Origin: Viola odorata
Taxonomy: Eukaryota; Streptophyta; Magnoliopsida; Malpighiales; Violaceae
Length of the DNA stretch: 64,000 nt
Direction of reading: 5' to 3'
NCBI GenBank assembly: GCA_963691705.1
Contig: OY829539.1
Coordinates: 9,736,501 to 9,800,500 of the forward strand
This document shows positions 34,610 through 43,855 of the stretch, in pieces (positions within the stretch are counted from its first letter, which is position 1; every line of letters starts with the position of its first letter). The notes under the pieces are model-generated. The model was given only the letters and a program-made list of their open reading frames with translations. It searched no databases and had not been told where the DNA came from. The position numbers and the translations under genes are program-made.

Positions 34610-35314
34610 GAGAACAACACGGTGACTCGGGAAGGATGGACAACATGTGTGCATGCCAACGCCCAAGCGAGTATTGCGAACAAGCCAAGTCAGGTGCTTG
34701 GCATGATCACGCCAAGGGATGACGTGATCATGCCCAAAATAGAGACTTTGTGTCGTGAAGACAATCCTTGGCGTGATCACGTCCAAGGGATGACGTGATC
34801 ATGCCCAAAATAAAAGGGATAACGTGATCACGCCAAGGGATAACGTGATCACGTTATCGAATCGGCAGAAACGTAATTAGGTCTTTTTAAGTGGCTTTTC
34901 AGCCTTGTTTTGTAATAACTATAAATAGAAGGAATTAGCCACTTCCATGCCTTGTCTTTGATTTTTGAGTGAATCTCCTTCAAGACCAATTAGTTAAGCT
35001 TAGTGATTAGGGTTCTTAAAATCGGTCTTTGTTCATCTTGTCTAAACTTATCGGATTGATCATTTCATGATCAAGTAAGGATAAGCTCGATTAGAGATCC
35101 TTGTAGTTACTTGATTACAAGTTTAATATATTGTCTTCCCTATACACATCTCTACCTTTCATCCATTATTGTCGCTACCTTAAAACTCCAAAATACATCC
35201 CTTTTCGTCCATCAATACGACTTACACAAGTGTCTACCTCCTTTTAAAGAAGACTAGATCCATTCCTCCAAACAACTTGTTGTTTCCTCTTCAAACGGAT
35301 CCGAGAAGTTATCA
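34528..35314 (+). repeat. 3' LTR of retrotransposon B with six palindromes
   Basis: 787 bp. Between 34700 and 34855 it holds six copies of a TGATCA-centred palindrome (at about 34702, 34720, 34770, 34793, 34820 and 34842), against three in the 5' LTR (about 30200, 30250 and 30270). The extra copies come in tandem AAGGGATGACGTGATCATGCC units. TATAAATA at about 34920 is the likely TATA box. Confidence 0.85.
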
Positions 35315-35319
35315 ATTTG

Positions 35320-36025
35320 TGCCAACCGAGGCCACCCACGTGGCCGAGTTTCCTTCGCGAAAAGCCAAGTTTGGCATTTTTGGAAGCAGCTGGCATGATC
35401 ACACTATCGTGTGCTCAGATTGGCGAAAATCTTCTATTTTGGGCGTGATCACGTTATCTGCTAAGCGTGATCACATTATCCCCTCTTCAGAAATCCAAAA
35501 CCATGTTTTAGACCTCATTTTGAAGCTCCTATAAATAGCTTTCTACTTCATTTTCTGTAATGAGTTTTTGTCAAGCGTTTATTGCTAGAGTTGAGAGCAC
35601 TCCTCCCTCTAAATACCAAGAACTCAACTTGTGAGGATCAAGCCTTGGAGATTTCTTGATCCATTACAAGTAAAACTCCTTTTAATCTCTATCCTTTTAT
35701 TTTTCTTTTGTATTGGATTGAATGAATATTTGGGAATATTTGATTGCTTGAATATCTTGGATTCCCACTTGGAGGATGATTAATATAAGTTGAATTGATT
35801 TTTCTCTTGTTGGCTGATTATTTCTAATTGAATTTTAACCACAAATCATTCCTAAAATTGCCTAGAAATTCACCAAATTCCGCTGGACTTTTCTCTATCT
35901 TTTCCAACTCTGATTCTCCATTTTTCTTGCGTTTCTTTACACAATTTTATTCGGGTTTTGTTTGTAAACTCAAGCTAGATCCATTGACACGATATGACTC
36001 GATAAAAAGAGCTCGGATCGCATCA
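35320..36025 (+). repeat. Right piece of the 3' LTR of retrotransposon A
   Basis: 706 bp matching 21388-22096, starting TGCCAACCGAGG and ending GATCGCATCA. Together with 29932-30027 it gives about 802 bp, against 805 bp for the 5' LTR. It has three TGATCA-centred palindromes (about 35393, 35446 and 35465), one fewer than its partner. Confidence 0.9.
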
Positions 36026-36030
36026 AATGA

Positions 36031-36370
36031 TGGAGGCACATTTGAAATCAAGTCAGAACTAGAATCTTACTTGCAAGAGAATGTTATTGAAGGAGGCAAA
36101 TCATTTTCCATCATGGACTGATGGAAAAAACATGCTCCAAGGTTCCCTATTGTTTCTAAGATGGCAAGGGATGTACTAGCTATCCAAGTCTCCACAGTGG
36201 CATCTGAATCTGTATTTAGTACTGGAGGAAGAGTACTTGACCCTTTTAGGAGCTCTTTGACTCCAATGGTTGTAGAAGCCTTAATATGTGCACAAGATTG
36301 GTTCAGGTCATCAAGAGAATCCATGAAAATTGAAAATGACCTTGCTGAGCTTGACCAATGGGAAAATGGT
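36031..36370 (+). pseudogene. hAT transposase, dimerisation-domain segment
   Basis: It resumes the BED-type hAT transposase after retrotransposon A: GGTFEIKSELESYLQE ... FSIMD, a TGA where the second-last Trp of the D-W-W-K block is expected, then KKHAPRFPIVSKMARDVLAI, VSTVASESVFSTGGRVLD, PFRSSLTP and ALICAQDWF, the hAT C-terminal dimerisation motif, ending ELDQWENG at a GTAAG. The domain is complete apart from the TGA. Confidence 0.9.
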
Positions 36371-36923
36371 AAGTTTTTTTTTATTGCAATTGAGTTTTGT
36401 ACATATTTCTTTTCTACATTTAATTACTCATATTTTCTATTTCTTTGAATACTTTGATTTTCAGAATTATCTCAAATGGCAATGGAGACCACCATTACAA
36501 AAATTTAGTTGCTTGGACTTTCAAATCAGATCAGTTACTTGGTTGGACTTTCAAATCAGATCACTTGCTTGGCAGTGGATTTTTTATTACTATTGTTGTT
36601 TGTTGGATTACTTGGGTTGAATTGACACATTCATTAATTTTTGGATTACTTGGATTGCAATTTGTATGTTTAATTTGGATTGTGTACTACGGATTGTTGT
36701 TGTTGATTGATTGGTGAAAAATTAGAAATTGCGGCAGGTAGTTGAATTTCAGAAATTTTGGGTATTCGAGAATACTCGAAATTATGATTTCAAAAATTTA
36801 GGATCGGAAGGAGTTTTTAAAATTCGGGGTCAATAATATTTTTAGACAGTTCGGAATACCTGTACCTGAAATAAAAATTTCGAGTATTTTTGAAATACCC
36901 GATTGACCACCCCTATCTACAGG

Positions 36924-37522
36924 AATGAAGGAATTGAGGCTTAAAATAATAATATTAGTATCTAAAAGATAAACAATTAAATAGCAAATATAACCAACAT
37001 AAATGCTCAATCACTATGCATTGTCTTAAAAAGGAAAGAAAAACTAACGAGGAAGAGAAATGACCTATTCAAATTAAGCATGGGCATGGGTCAAGCTGCC
37101 CAATGGGCTACCTGGCTTAGCTTAATGTAGGTTTAAAACAAGCCCGACTTTGAGGCCTAAGTTCGGCCTGAGCATGGAAGAAAAAGCTCGCGGGCTATCT
37201 TTACCGATACCGGCCCGAAGTTGATGGTCTTAACGTTTTTTCTGTAATTGCTATACTGGAAGATAAAGTAGACATCTAATGCGAAGTCACCATATTGTTG
37301 GTTTCTTAGGTTAGATAAATAAATAATTTGGGTTAAAGGTTTCGAGCTGTTTATTTTATCCAAGCTAAGTCTTTTCTCCACATCATAGGTTGTTTGGCTC
37401 AATCGATGATCATCGATGAAAGTAGGAGAGCTAAGCGTAAATGCTACTTAGGAATAAAATACCTTTGCATTGATTATTAGTTGATTTCAATCGTAATTGG
37501 AGATAGATCTTTACTATGAAGT
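36924..37522. other. Intergenic, GGGC-rich patch, no gene
   Basis: No coding sequence seen. Around 37080-37220 there is a run of GGGC / GCCC motifs (CATGGGCATGGGTCAAGC, AAGCCCGAC, CGGCCCGAAG) that resembles the subterminal sequence of some hAT elements, but no ends were identified. Confidence 0.4.
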
Positions 37523-37527
37523 TTTAT

Positions 37528-39084
37528 TGATCGTCACTCAAATGTAATAATATTTCATGATGCCTAATTGCACAGTTAAAATGTGTAAAGGGCAACACAG
37601 GGTCGAACCACAGAGATTGAGGGATAAAAACTCACTTTATATGTATGACAAAAGCAATTACAACCAAATAAAATGGTAGCTCAAGGGGGGGGGTTGTCGA
37701 TTGATCTAGTCAATCTATCACAGAATCGGTTGCTAACAAAACAATTAATCAAAGGCATAAATCAAGGGCACGAAAGCACATATTAATCAAGGGCAAGATA
37801 ATAAAGAAAGACTGTAAATAGAGATATTAAACCAGATGAGATGAGATCTTAGCAAGGGGCGTTCTCAGGTTGCATGCAGAGCTAGTTAATCATCGGCTCA
37901 AAGATATTCCGTCCTCATGCCATAGACGTGCTATAGGGGCTACGTTTGCACGTAAACCCCCTACTTACCTTCTTAAGAGGAGCTACCCCCCGTTTCCACA
38001 TATGAGGAAGCCTTGACGTTTCGCCGTCCCCCCAGGCACGAGTGCGGGAAGGCAATACTCAAAATGCCCATGAAGCAGCGGTAAGACACATCTAGGGCGT
38101 GATACCTCTCAGCTTGTCAGACTCGGGGTAATGCCCTAGTCATCTGCTTGCCCTAGATAGACGAGATCGCTCTATTGCAGTAGCTCTACCTAGGTGTCTA
38201 CTTCTCCTAATGACCTCACGTCTGTTAATACCATTAGGATGACAGCAATCACAAAGAAACACTAAAAGTTGATCAGGCCCTTAACATCTCTATATGAAAA
38301 TAACAAGAAAGTGGCAAACATACAAATATAGCAATAAAGATGTATTAAACATGTTTAGGCCTCTTAACTAATCCTTGCAACCCTTGAAATTCCCTTTACT
38401 AAGATGATAAAAGCTTAGCTACTCATGATCAAACACAAACAGCGGGTAGAAATAACAAATAACATGAATGACTAAAGAAATGGAAAAGGGGAATTGTATT
38501 AGAATAAACCAGTGGTGAAATCAATGCTTCCTCTCCTCTTACAAGCTGGCGGCGCTGCCAATAATGGGAGAAAATAAATCTCTAAAATTAAGGTAAAGGT
38601 GAGAGTAATGTAGTGTCAACCCCCTCACAAAAACCCTAAAACCTAGCTTAAATACTCTAACAACCCACTAAGGGACAAAAACAACTAAGGGGAGAGAGTG
38701 ACAGCACATGACAACACATGTCCTTCAGGAGGAATATTCTGGAATCTTCTGGAAGCGCCTGGGGCTCTCTGATCGCAAGGAATCCCGTGGAATATTTGGG
38801 CATATTTTTCTCTGGCTTTCAATTAAGAATTGATGCAGAAGCGTCGTAGGCACGAGGACTGCTCTCTGGTCTGGTTAGCGTCGAGGGCATGACGACACTT
38901 CAATCTTCTAGGCCTTGATGCTTTGAGCTCCTAAGAAATCCATCCAAATCAGCATGTTTTCGTTCATTTCCTCCTTTTGGCACTGATCTGCAATAAAGAT
39001 AGAAATAGACGCAATTCAGTAATATCGTGCCCACGAAAAGGCCAAAAAAGAAGGAGAAAAACATGCTCTAGACATACACTATCA
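37528..39084 (-). repeat. 3' LTR of the Athila-type element
   Basis: 1557 bp and over 90 percent identical by eye to 42306-43850. It carries the five-unit heat-shock element (38732-38754) and, reading on the minus strand about 80 bp further on, a TATTTAA box at about 38651. Confidence 0.92.
38732..38754. promoter_or_regulatory. Five-unit heat-shock element, 3' LTR
   Basis: GAA at 38732, 38742 and 38752 and TTC at 38737 and 38747, exact 5-bp period. Confidence 0.75.
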
Positions 39085-40196
39085 AACATCCCCACACTTC
39101 CCAATGCTCGCTCTCGAGCATTCACCAAATTAAAAACCACCTCATGTTATGACATACAGCATCAACCCCTTAATACACAGAATAGACAACTCATTCGGCA
39201 TACTGCACCCAACCAAAACACACCTTTCCCTAGACAAGCACCTGCACCAGATAAATAGGGTAACGACCCTATCAATTAGACTTTCCCAGGCCCTGCCTAT
39301 TCACCAGCAGTCCTCACATGGATATGTGTTTACGCTCACGCTCGCAAACAAAATATGTGTTTAGGCTAATCACTCAAAAATGTAAATAACACAACACAAA
39401 GCAGAGTTTGCACGTCAATCCGAGTACGTAGTACACATGCGAGGGCAATCTAGAGATCAGAGAAGACTTTGCATAAAATTAAAAGAAAAACAACAAGAAG
39501 ATGTATGAGTGGGTACGAATGAAAGAGAGAAAAGAGGAAAATAATAAAAGAAAAGAAAAAGATGAAGAGAGAAGTAAAGGAAAGAAAAAGGAGAAAAGAA
39601 AAGAGAAGAAAAAGGAAAGAAGACAAATCTAGATGTGGAGGATTCCTTGGTCGGAAAGGGAATGAGTCGGTGAGTAACACCCGCTGGAGAGGGCATGACA
39701 GTGAGGGCTAGAAGATGATTTTTGCATTCTTCAGTGGGGGAGATCTTCATCTGCGTCTAGGGCTGAGCTGGTGGCCTTTTTGTTGCTTGCTTCTCACTGC
39801 GCCTGCTCTGCTTTTATTTAATTTTTTTGATTTGATTTTGATTTTGATTTTTTGTTTTTGGAAAAATAAAAAGTAGGCACAAATCTTTCTTCCTCGGCTC
39901 ACTCTTTGAATTTTAGGAGCTGCAGCTGGCAATCTTTGCATATTTCTTCTTTGAGCAATTAGCGTCGAGGGCTTGATACTTTGACTTTACTTCCCCACAC
40001 TTAGGCTTTGTTGTGGTGAGGAAGTAATATGGCGATACTGTCTTGCCCAAGACTTCTGATTCCAGCAATTGCTCTGTCTTGCCCTTGATCTTTATCTTCC
40101 TCCCCACACTTATCTTCTTCTGGTCTAGCCCTTGTCGTTCTTACTGAAGAGTGTTACTCACCTGCCAAGGAAGGATCAAAGAAAAGGCTCAAGTGG
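39085..40196 (-). other. Noncoding 3' part of the Athila-type element
   Basis: No conserved coding frame. 39450-39640 is a long purine-rich (AGAAAAG) low-complexity run and 39780-39880 a T-rich run. A TGAGC / CTTAGGCTTTG stretch with several CCCCACACTTA motifs lies near 40000-40120. It probably represents the untranslated 3' part left after pol was lost. Confidence 0.6.
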
Positions 40197-42250
40197 TTAG
40201 AAGAGAAAACAAGGAGGGAATGGGTGTCGAGGGCATGAAAAAGGAAAAGAAGATAAAATGGAGAAAGAGAGGAAAACAGATAAGAACGAAAAAGAAAGGA
40301 AAGAAAAACTTATCACGTATTTGGGAGGAATCTTCCGCTGTATATGAGCAGAAGCATTAATTCTCACGCTTATCTTGTTGACGCCGGCTAATTTGCACTT
40401 GTTTGTGCACAATTGTTTCAAGAATTTAGCATATCTGGGCACGTTCTTGACTGCTTGTAGAAGGGGAATGTTGACGATCACCTTGCTAAACATATCAAAG
40501 ATCTCACGATCCTCCGTTTCTTTTTTCTATTTGACTAGTCGTTGAGGGAAAGGAGGTTCAACAATCTTGTGAATGTACTGTTGGGTAAACTCAGGTGGGT
40601 TTGGATCATTCCGTGGGGAGCCTCTTGGAGAGTGGATTCGGTCTTCCATGACCTTTGACAGTTTAGGCTATTTCGGGTTTTTCTTCTTGGGCATGAGTTC
40701 AGATTCTGGAGAATTTTCAATATCGAGGCCTGGATGTAACGGAGGGGTCATGGTCGTGCCGCTTCGAAGAGTTATGGCACAAACGTTGTGTTTTGGGTTA
40801 TTTTCTGTTTGCCCTAGAAATCTACCCTGGTTTTTCAATTCTTTCATTTCCGCCATCATGATACTCATTTTTTTATCAAGATCCTCGATCTTCTTTTATT
40901 GTTCGGGGTCAGGAATAAGTGGTACTGTGAAGGTCTGGTCTTTAGGGGGTTGGCGTTGATATTAGTTGTACGTTGGTCGAGGCTTGAAATGTTGCATGTT
41001 GAGGGGCGGAGGGTGATTACCGTACGGATGTTGTTGTCCACTAGGGCCGGATGACTGAGCATTGTTACCCCAACCGGGATTCGGCTGTCTCCACCCTTAG
41101 TTATAGTTCTGGCCATACGGGTCTTGGTTATAGTTACCCATGGCATTTACTTGGACTCTCGCGGCATTGATGGCTATTTCATCTAGAATGAAGGGACATG
41201 CGTCCGTGGGGTGATCCGAAAAATTGCATATCTGTCAAGCCTTGACCTGGGCAGACTAGGCTGCGGTCATATTTTGGAGCATGCCCGAGATAGCAGTCAA
41301 CTGGTTTTGCATTGCAGCCACTTGGGCACCTTGATCATTGTTGTTGCTACTTGCAGGGGTAGCGTTCTTTGCCATGAGCTCAATGGTAGCTTTGGCAGCA
41401 GCTAGAGCGAGAGCACATATGGAACCGCCACTGGCTGCATTCAGCAAGCCTTATCATGCGCCCACAAACCTTCACAAAAATACTGGATGAGGGCATGCTT
41501 AGTCAGGTTGTGGGAAGGGCATAACGCTTGCATCTTCTTGAAGTGTTCATAATACTGGTCGAGATTTTTTGTATCCTTTTGAAGAATAGAGACCAATTGC
41601 TTGCGAGTAACCATGGCCATGGACGCCGGATAATACTTGTCCGTGAAGGTCTTTGATATTTCGGCCCAAGAATGAATGGATCTAGGAGGGAGAACATAGA
41701 ACCAGTCAAGGGCGTCATCCTTGAGGGACCACATGAATGCACGGAGCTTAGCTTGCTCTATACTAACGTTGGTGGGCTTCATAGCTTCGCAAATAGAATG
41801 CAATTGTTGGAGGTGCCTATGAGAATTTTCCTTGGCAATACCACAAAAAATGGGGAGATGATGCATGACCGCGGACTTGAGTGTCCAGTCATGAGAAACT
41901 GCAGGTCATTCAATGCAATTGCTCGGTGTTTCGGGGGCAGCATTAAGATCTTCTATGGTCTGGTTGTTAGGGGCTTCGGGCCCTCGAGGAGGTGGTGGAG
42001 GTGGATCTTCCATTTTGGGTATAACGGGGTTGACAAACTCAACGTTGTCGAGGTCTGGATGAAAGAAAGGGAATCCTTCAAGAAAGAGACAGCCGAGATT
42101 ATCCAGATCGGAAGGATTTCTGTCGAGGGTAGGATTAAGGATTCCTCTATTATTAATAGTTGGTCTCCTAGCTTGCCTTCGAAGTCCTCTTTCTGTTCTA
42201 GTAAGTTCAAGATCTAGTGGTAATAGGTCTGGAACAGATCTCCTAGTCAT
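40197..42250 (-). pseudogene. Athila-like gag, frameshifted
   Basis: It starts at 42250 (MTRRSVPDLLPLDLELTRTE). The frame has one TGA near 41906 and then continues with LKSAVMHHLPIFCG, FMWSLKDDALDWFYVLPPRS, WAEISKTFTDKYYPASMA and RKQLVSILQ to 41441; this is the gag core (PF03732-like). After frameshifts come LNAASGGSICALALAAAKAT (about 41447-41256), a Gly/Asn-rich part, ITLRSGTTMTPP (about 40780), and VIVNIPLLQAVKNVPRYAKF with FLKQLCTNKCKL (40490-40410). The last block is a hallmark of Athila gag just before the protease. Nothing of the protease follows. Confidence 0.85.
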
Positions 42251-42282
42251 ACAAATAAAAGAGAGAAATTAGTTACGTTCAA

Positions 42283-42300
42283 TCCTCGGCAACGGCGCCA
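42283..42300 (-). other. Primer-binding site, tRNA-Asp type
   Basis: The minus strand reads TGGCGCCGTTGCCGAGGA, five bases inside the 5' LTR, matching the Athila/Tat tRNA-Asp primer type with one difference. Confidence 0.85.
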
Positions 42301-42305
42301 AAATT

Positions 42306-43850
42306 TGATCGTCACTCAAATGTAATAATATTTCCTGATGCCTAATTGCACAGTTAAAATGTGTAAAGGGCAAGACAGGGTCGAACCACAGAGATTGATG
42401 GATAAAAACTCACTTTATATGTATGACAGAAGCAATTGCAACCAAATAAAATGGTAACTTAAGGGAGGTTTTGTCGATTGATCTAGTCAATCTATCACAG
42501 AATCGGTTGTTAACAAAACAATTAATCAAAGGCATAAATCAAGGGCATGAAAGCAAATAATAATTAAGGGCAAGATAATAAAGAAAGACTGTAAATAGAG
42601 ATATTAAACCAGATGAGATGGGATCTTAGCAAGGGGCGTTCTCAGGATGCATGCAGAGCTAGTTAATCATCGGCTCAAAGATATTCTGTCCTCATGCCAT
42701 AGACGTGCTATAGGGGCCACGTTTGCACGTAAACCCCCTACTTACCTTTTTAAGAGGACCTACCCCCCGTTTCCACATATGAGGTAGCCTTGACATTTCG
42801 TCGTCCCCCCAGTCACGAGTGCGGGGAGGCAATACTCAAAACTCCCATGAAGCAGAGGTAAGACAGATCTAGGGCGTAATACCTCTCAGGTTGTCAGACT
42901 CGCGGTAAGGCCCTAGTCATCTGCTTGCCCTAGATATACAAGACCGCTCTATTGCAGTAGCTCTACCTAGGTGTCTACTTCTCCTAATGACCTCACGTCA
43001 GTTAATACCATTAGGATGACAACAATCACAAAGAAACACTAAAAGTTGATCAGGCCCTTAACATCTCTAGATGAAAATAACAAGAAAGTAGCAAACATAC
43101 GAATATGGCAATAAATATGTATTAAACACGTTTAAGCCGCTTAACTAATCCTTGCAACCCTTGAAATGCCCTTTACTAAGATGATAAAAGCTTAGCTACT
43201 CATGATCAAACACAAACAACGGGTAGAAATAACAAATAACATGAATGACTAAAGAAATAGAAAAGGGGAATTGTATTAGAATAAACCAGTGGTGAAATCA
43301 ATGCTTCCTCTCCTCTTACAAGCTGGCGGCGTTGCCAATAATGGGAGAAAATAAATCTCTAAAATTAAGGTAAAGGTGAGAGTAATGTAGTGTCAGCCCC
43401 CTCACAAAAACCCTAAAACCCAGGTTAAATACTCTAACAACCCACTAGGGGACAAAAACAACTAAGGGGAGAGAGTGACAGCACATGTCCTTCAGGAGGA
43501 ATATTCTGGAATCTCCTGGAAGCTCCTGGGGCTCTCTGATCTCAAGGAATCCCGTGGAATCTTTGGGAATCTTTTTCTCTGGCTTTCAATTAAGAACTGA
43601 TGCAGAAGCGTCGTAGTCACGAGGACTGCTCTCTGGTCTGGTTAGCGTCGAGGGCACGACGACACTTCGATCTTCTAGGCCTTGATGCTTCGAGCTCCCA
43701 AGAAATCCATCCAAATCCGCATGTTTTCGTTCATTTCCTCCTTTTGGCACTGATCTGCAATAAAGATGGAAATAGACGCAATTCAGTAGTATCGTGCCCA
43801 CGAAAAGGCCAAAAACAAGGAGAAAAATATGCTTTAGACATACACTATCA
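42306..43850 (-). repeat. 5' LTR of the Athila-type element
   Basis: 1545 bp. It carries a heat-shock element with four of five units intact (43499-43521) and a TATTTAA on the minus strand at about 43427, roughly 75 bp downstream of it in the direction of transcription. Confidence 0.92.
43499..43521. promoter_or_regulatory. Heat-shock element, 5' LTR
   Basis: GAA at 43499, 43509 and 43519 and TTC at 43504. The fifth unit has decayed to TCC at 43514. Confidence 0.7.
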
Positions 43851-43855
43851 TTTAT

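Larger units (their letters stand above)
30028..35314 (+). mobile_element. Retrotransposon B, gag-protease only, inside the LTR of A
   Basis: The LTRs are 30028-30741 (714 bp) and 34528-35314 (787 bp), starting TGATACGAGC and ending GAAGTTATCA. The primer site TGGTAGCGGAGC is at 30744-30755 and a purine tract (GGGGAGGGGA) borders the 3' LTR. The flanks are ATTCA (30023-30027) and ATTTG (35315-35319); the parental LTR reads ATTCATGCCAAC there, so the right copy has two transitions. The 3.8-kb interior has gag, a zinc knuckle and an aspartic protease but no reverse transcriptase, RNase H or integrase. The 3' LTR is 73 bp longer because its palindrome cluster grew from three to six copies. Confidence 0.92.
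21292..36025 (+). mobile_element. Retrotransposon A, pol-less LTR element, nested host
   Basis: It begins TGATGCGATC and ends GATCGCATCA, a perfect 10-bp inverted terminus, unusually long for LTR ends. The flanks are AATGG (21287-21291) and AATGA (36026-36030), a 5-bp duplication with one change, inside hAT coding sequence. The 5' LTR is 21292-22096. The 3' LTR is split into 29932-30027 and 35320-36025. After removing elements C, B and the solo LTR, the internal part is only about 2.1 kb and holds a decayed gag and a short tail frame. No protease, reverse transcriptase, RNase H or integrase is seen. Confidence 0.9.
17917..36915 (+). mobile_element. hAT element (BED finger type), expanded to 19 kb by insertions
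   Basis: The left end TAGGGGTGGGTAAATG (17917) and the inverted right end TAGGGGTGGTCAATCG (36915) match over nine bases. The flanks are TCTATAGG (17909-17916) and TCTACAGG (36916-36923), an 8-bp target duplication with one mismatch. Subterminal regions at both ends carry repeated ACCTGAAAT / CGAAATT motifs. Without the solo LTR at 18895 and retrotransposon A at 21292, the element is about 3.3 kb, a normal autonomous hAT size. Its transposase is split into three pieces by the insertions. Confidence 0.9.
37528..43850 (-). mobile_element. Athila-type LTR retrotransposon, complete ends, no pol
   Basis: The LTRs are 37528-39084 and 42306-43850. The flanks are an exact 5-bp duplication TTTAT (37523-37527 and 43851-43855). 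On the minus strand the LTR reads TGATAGTG ... GACGATCA. The primer site TGGCGCCGTTGCCGAGGA (42300-42283) is complementary in type to tRNA-Asp, as in the Athila/Tat group. A purine tract (GGGAAGTGTGGGGATGTT, 39102-39085) borders the 3' LTR. The 3.2-kb interior has a broken Athila-like gag and no protease core, reverse transcriptase or integrase. It is a non-autonomous, terminal-repeat-with-gag type element. Confidence 0.93.

Noticed and set aside
39450..39750. Minus-strand frames rich in Phe, Leu and Ser that look membrane-like
   Set aside because: They are translations of a low-complexity purine run inside the Athila-type element and have no family signature.
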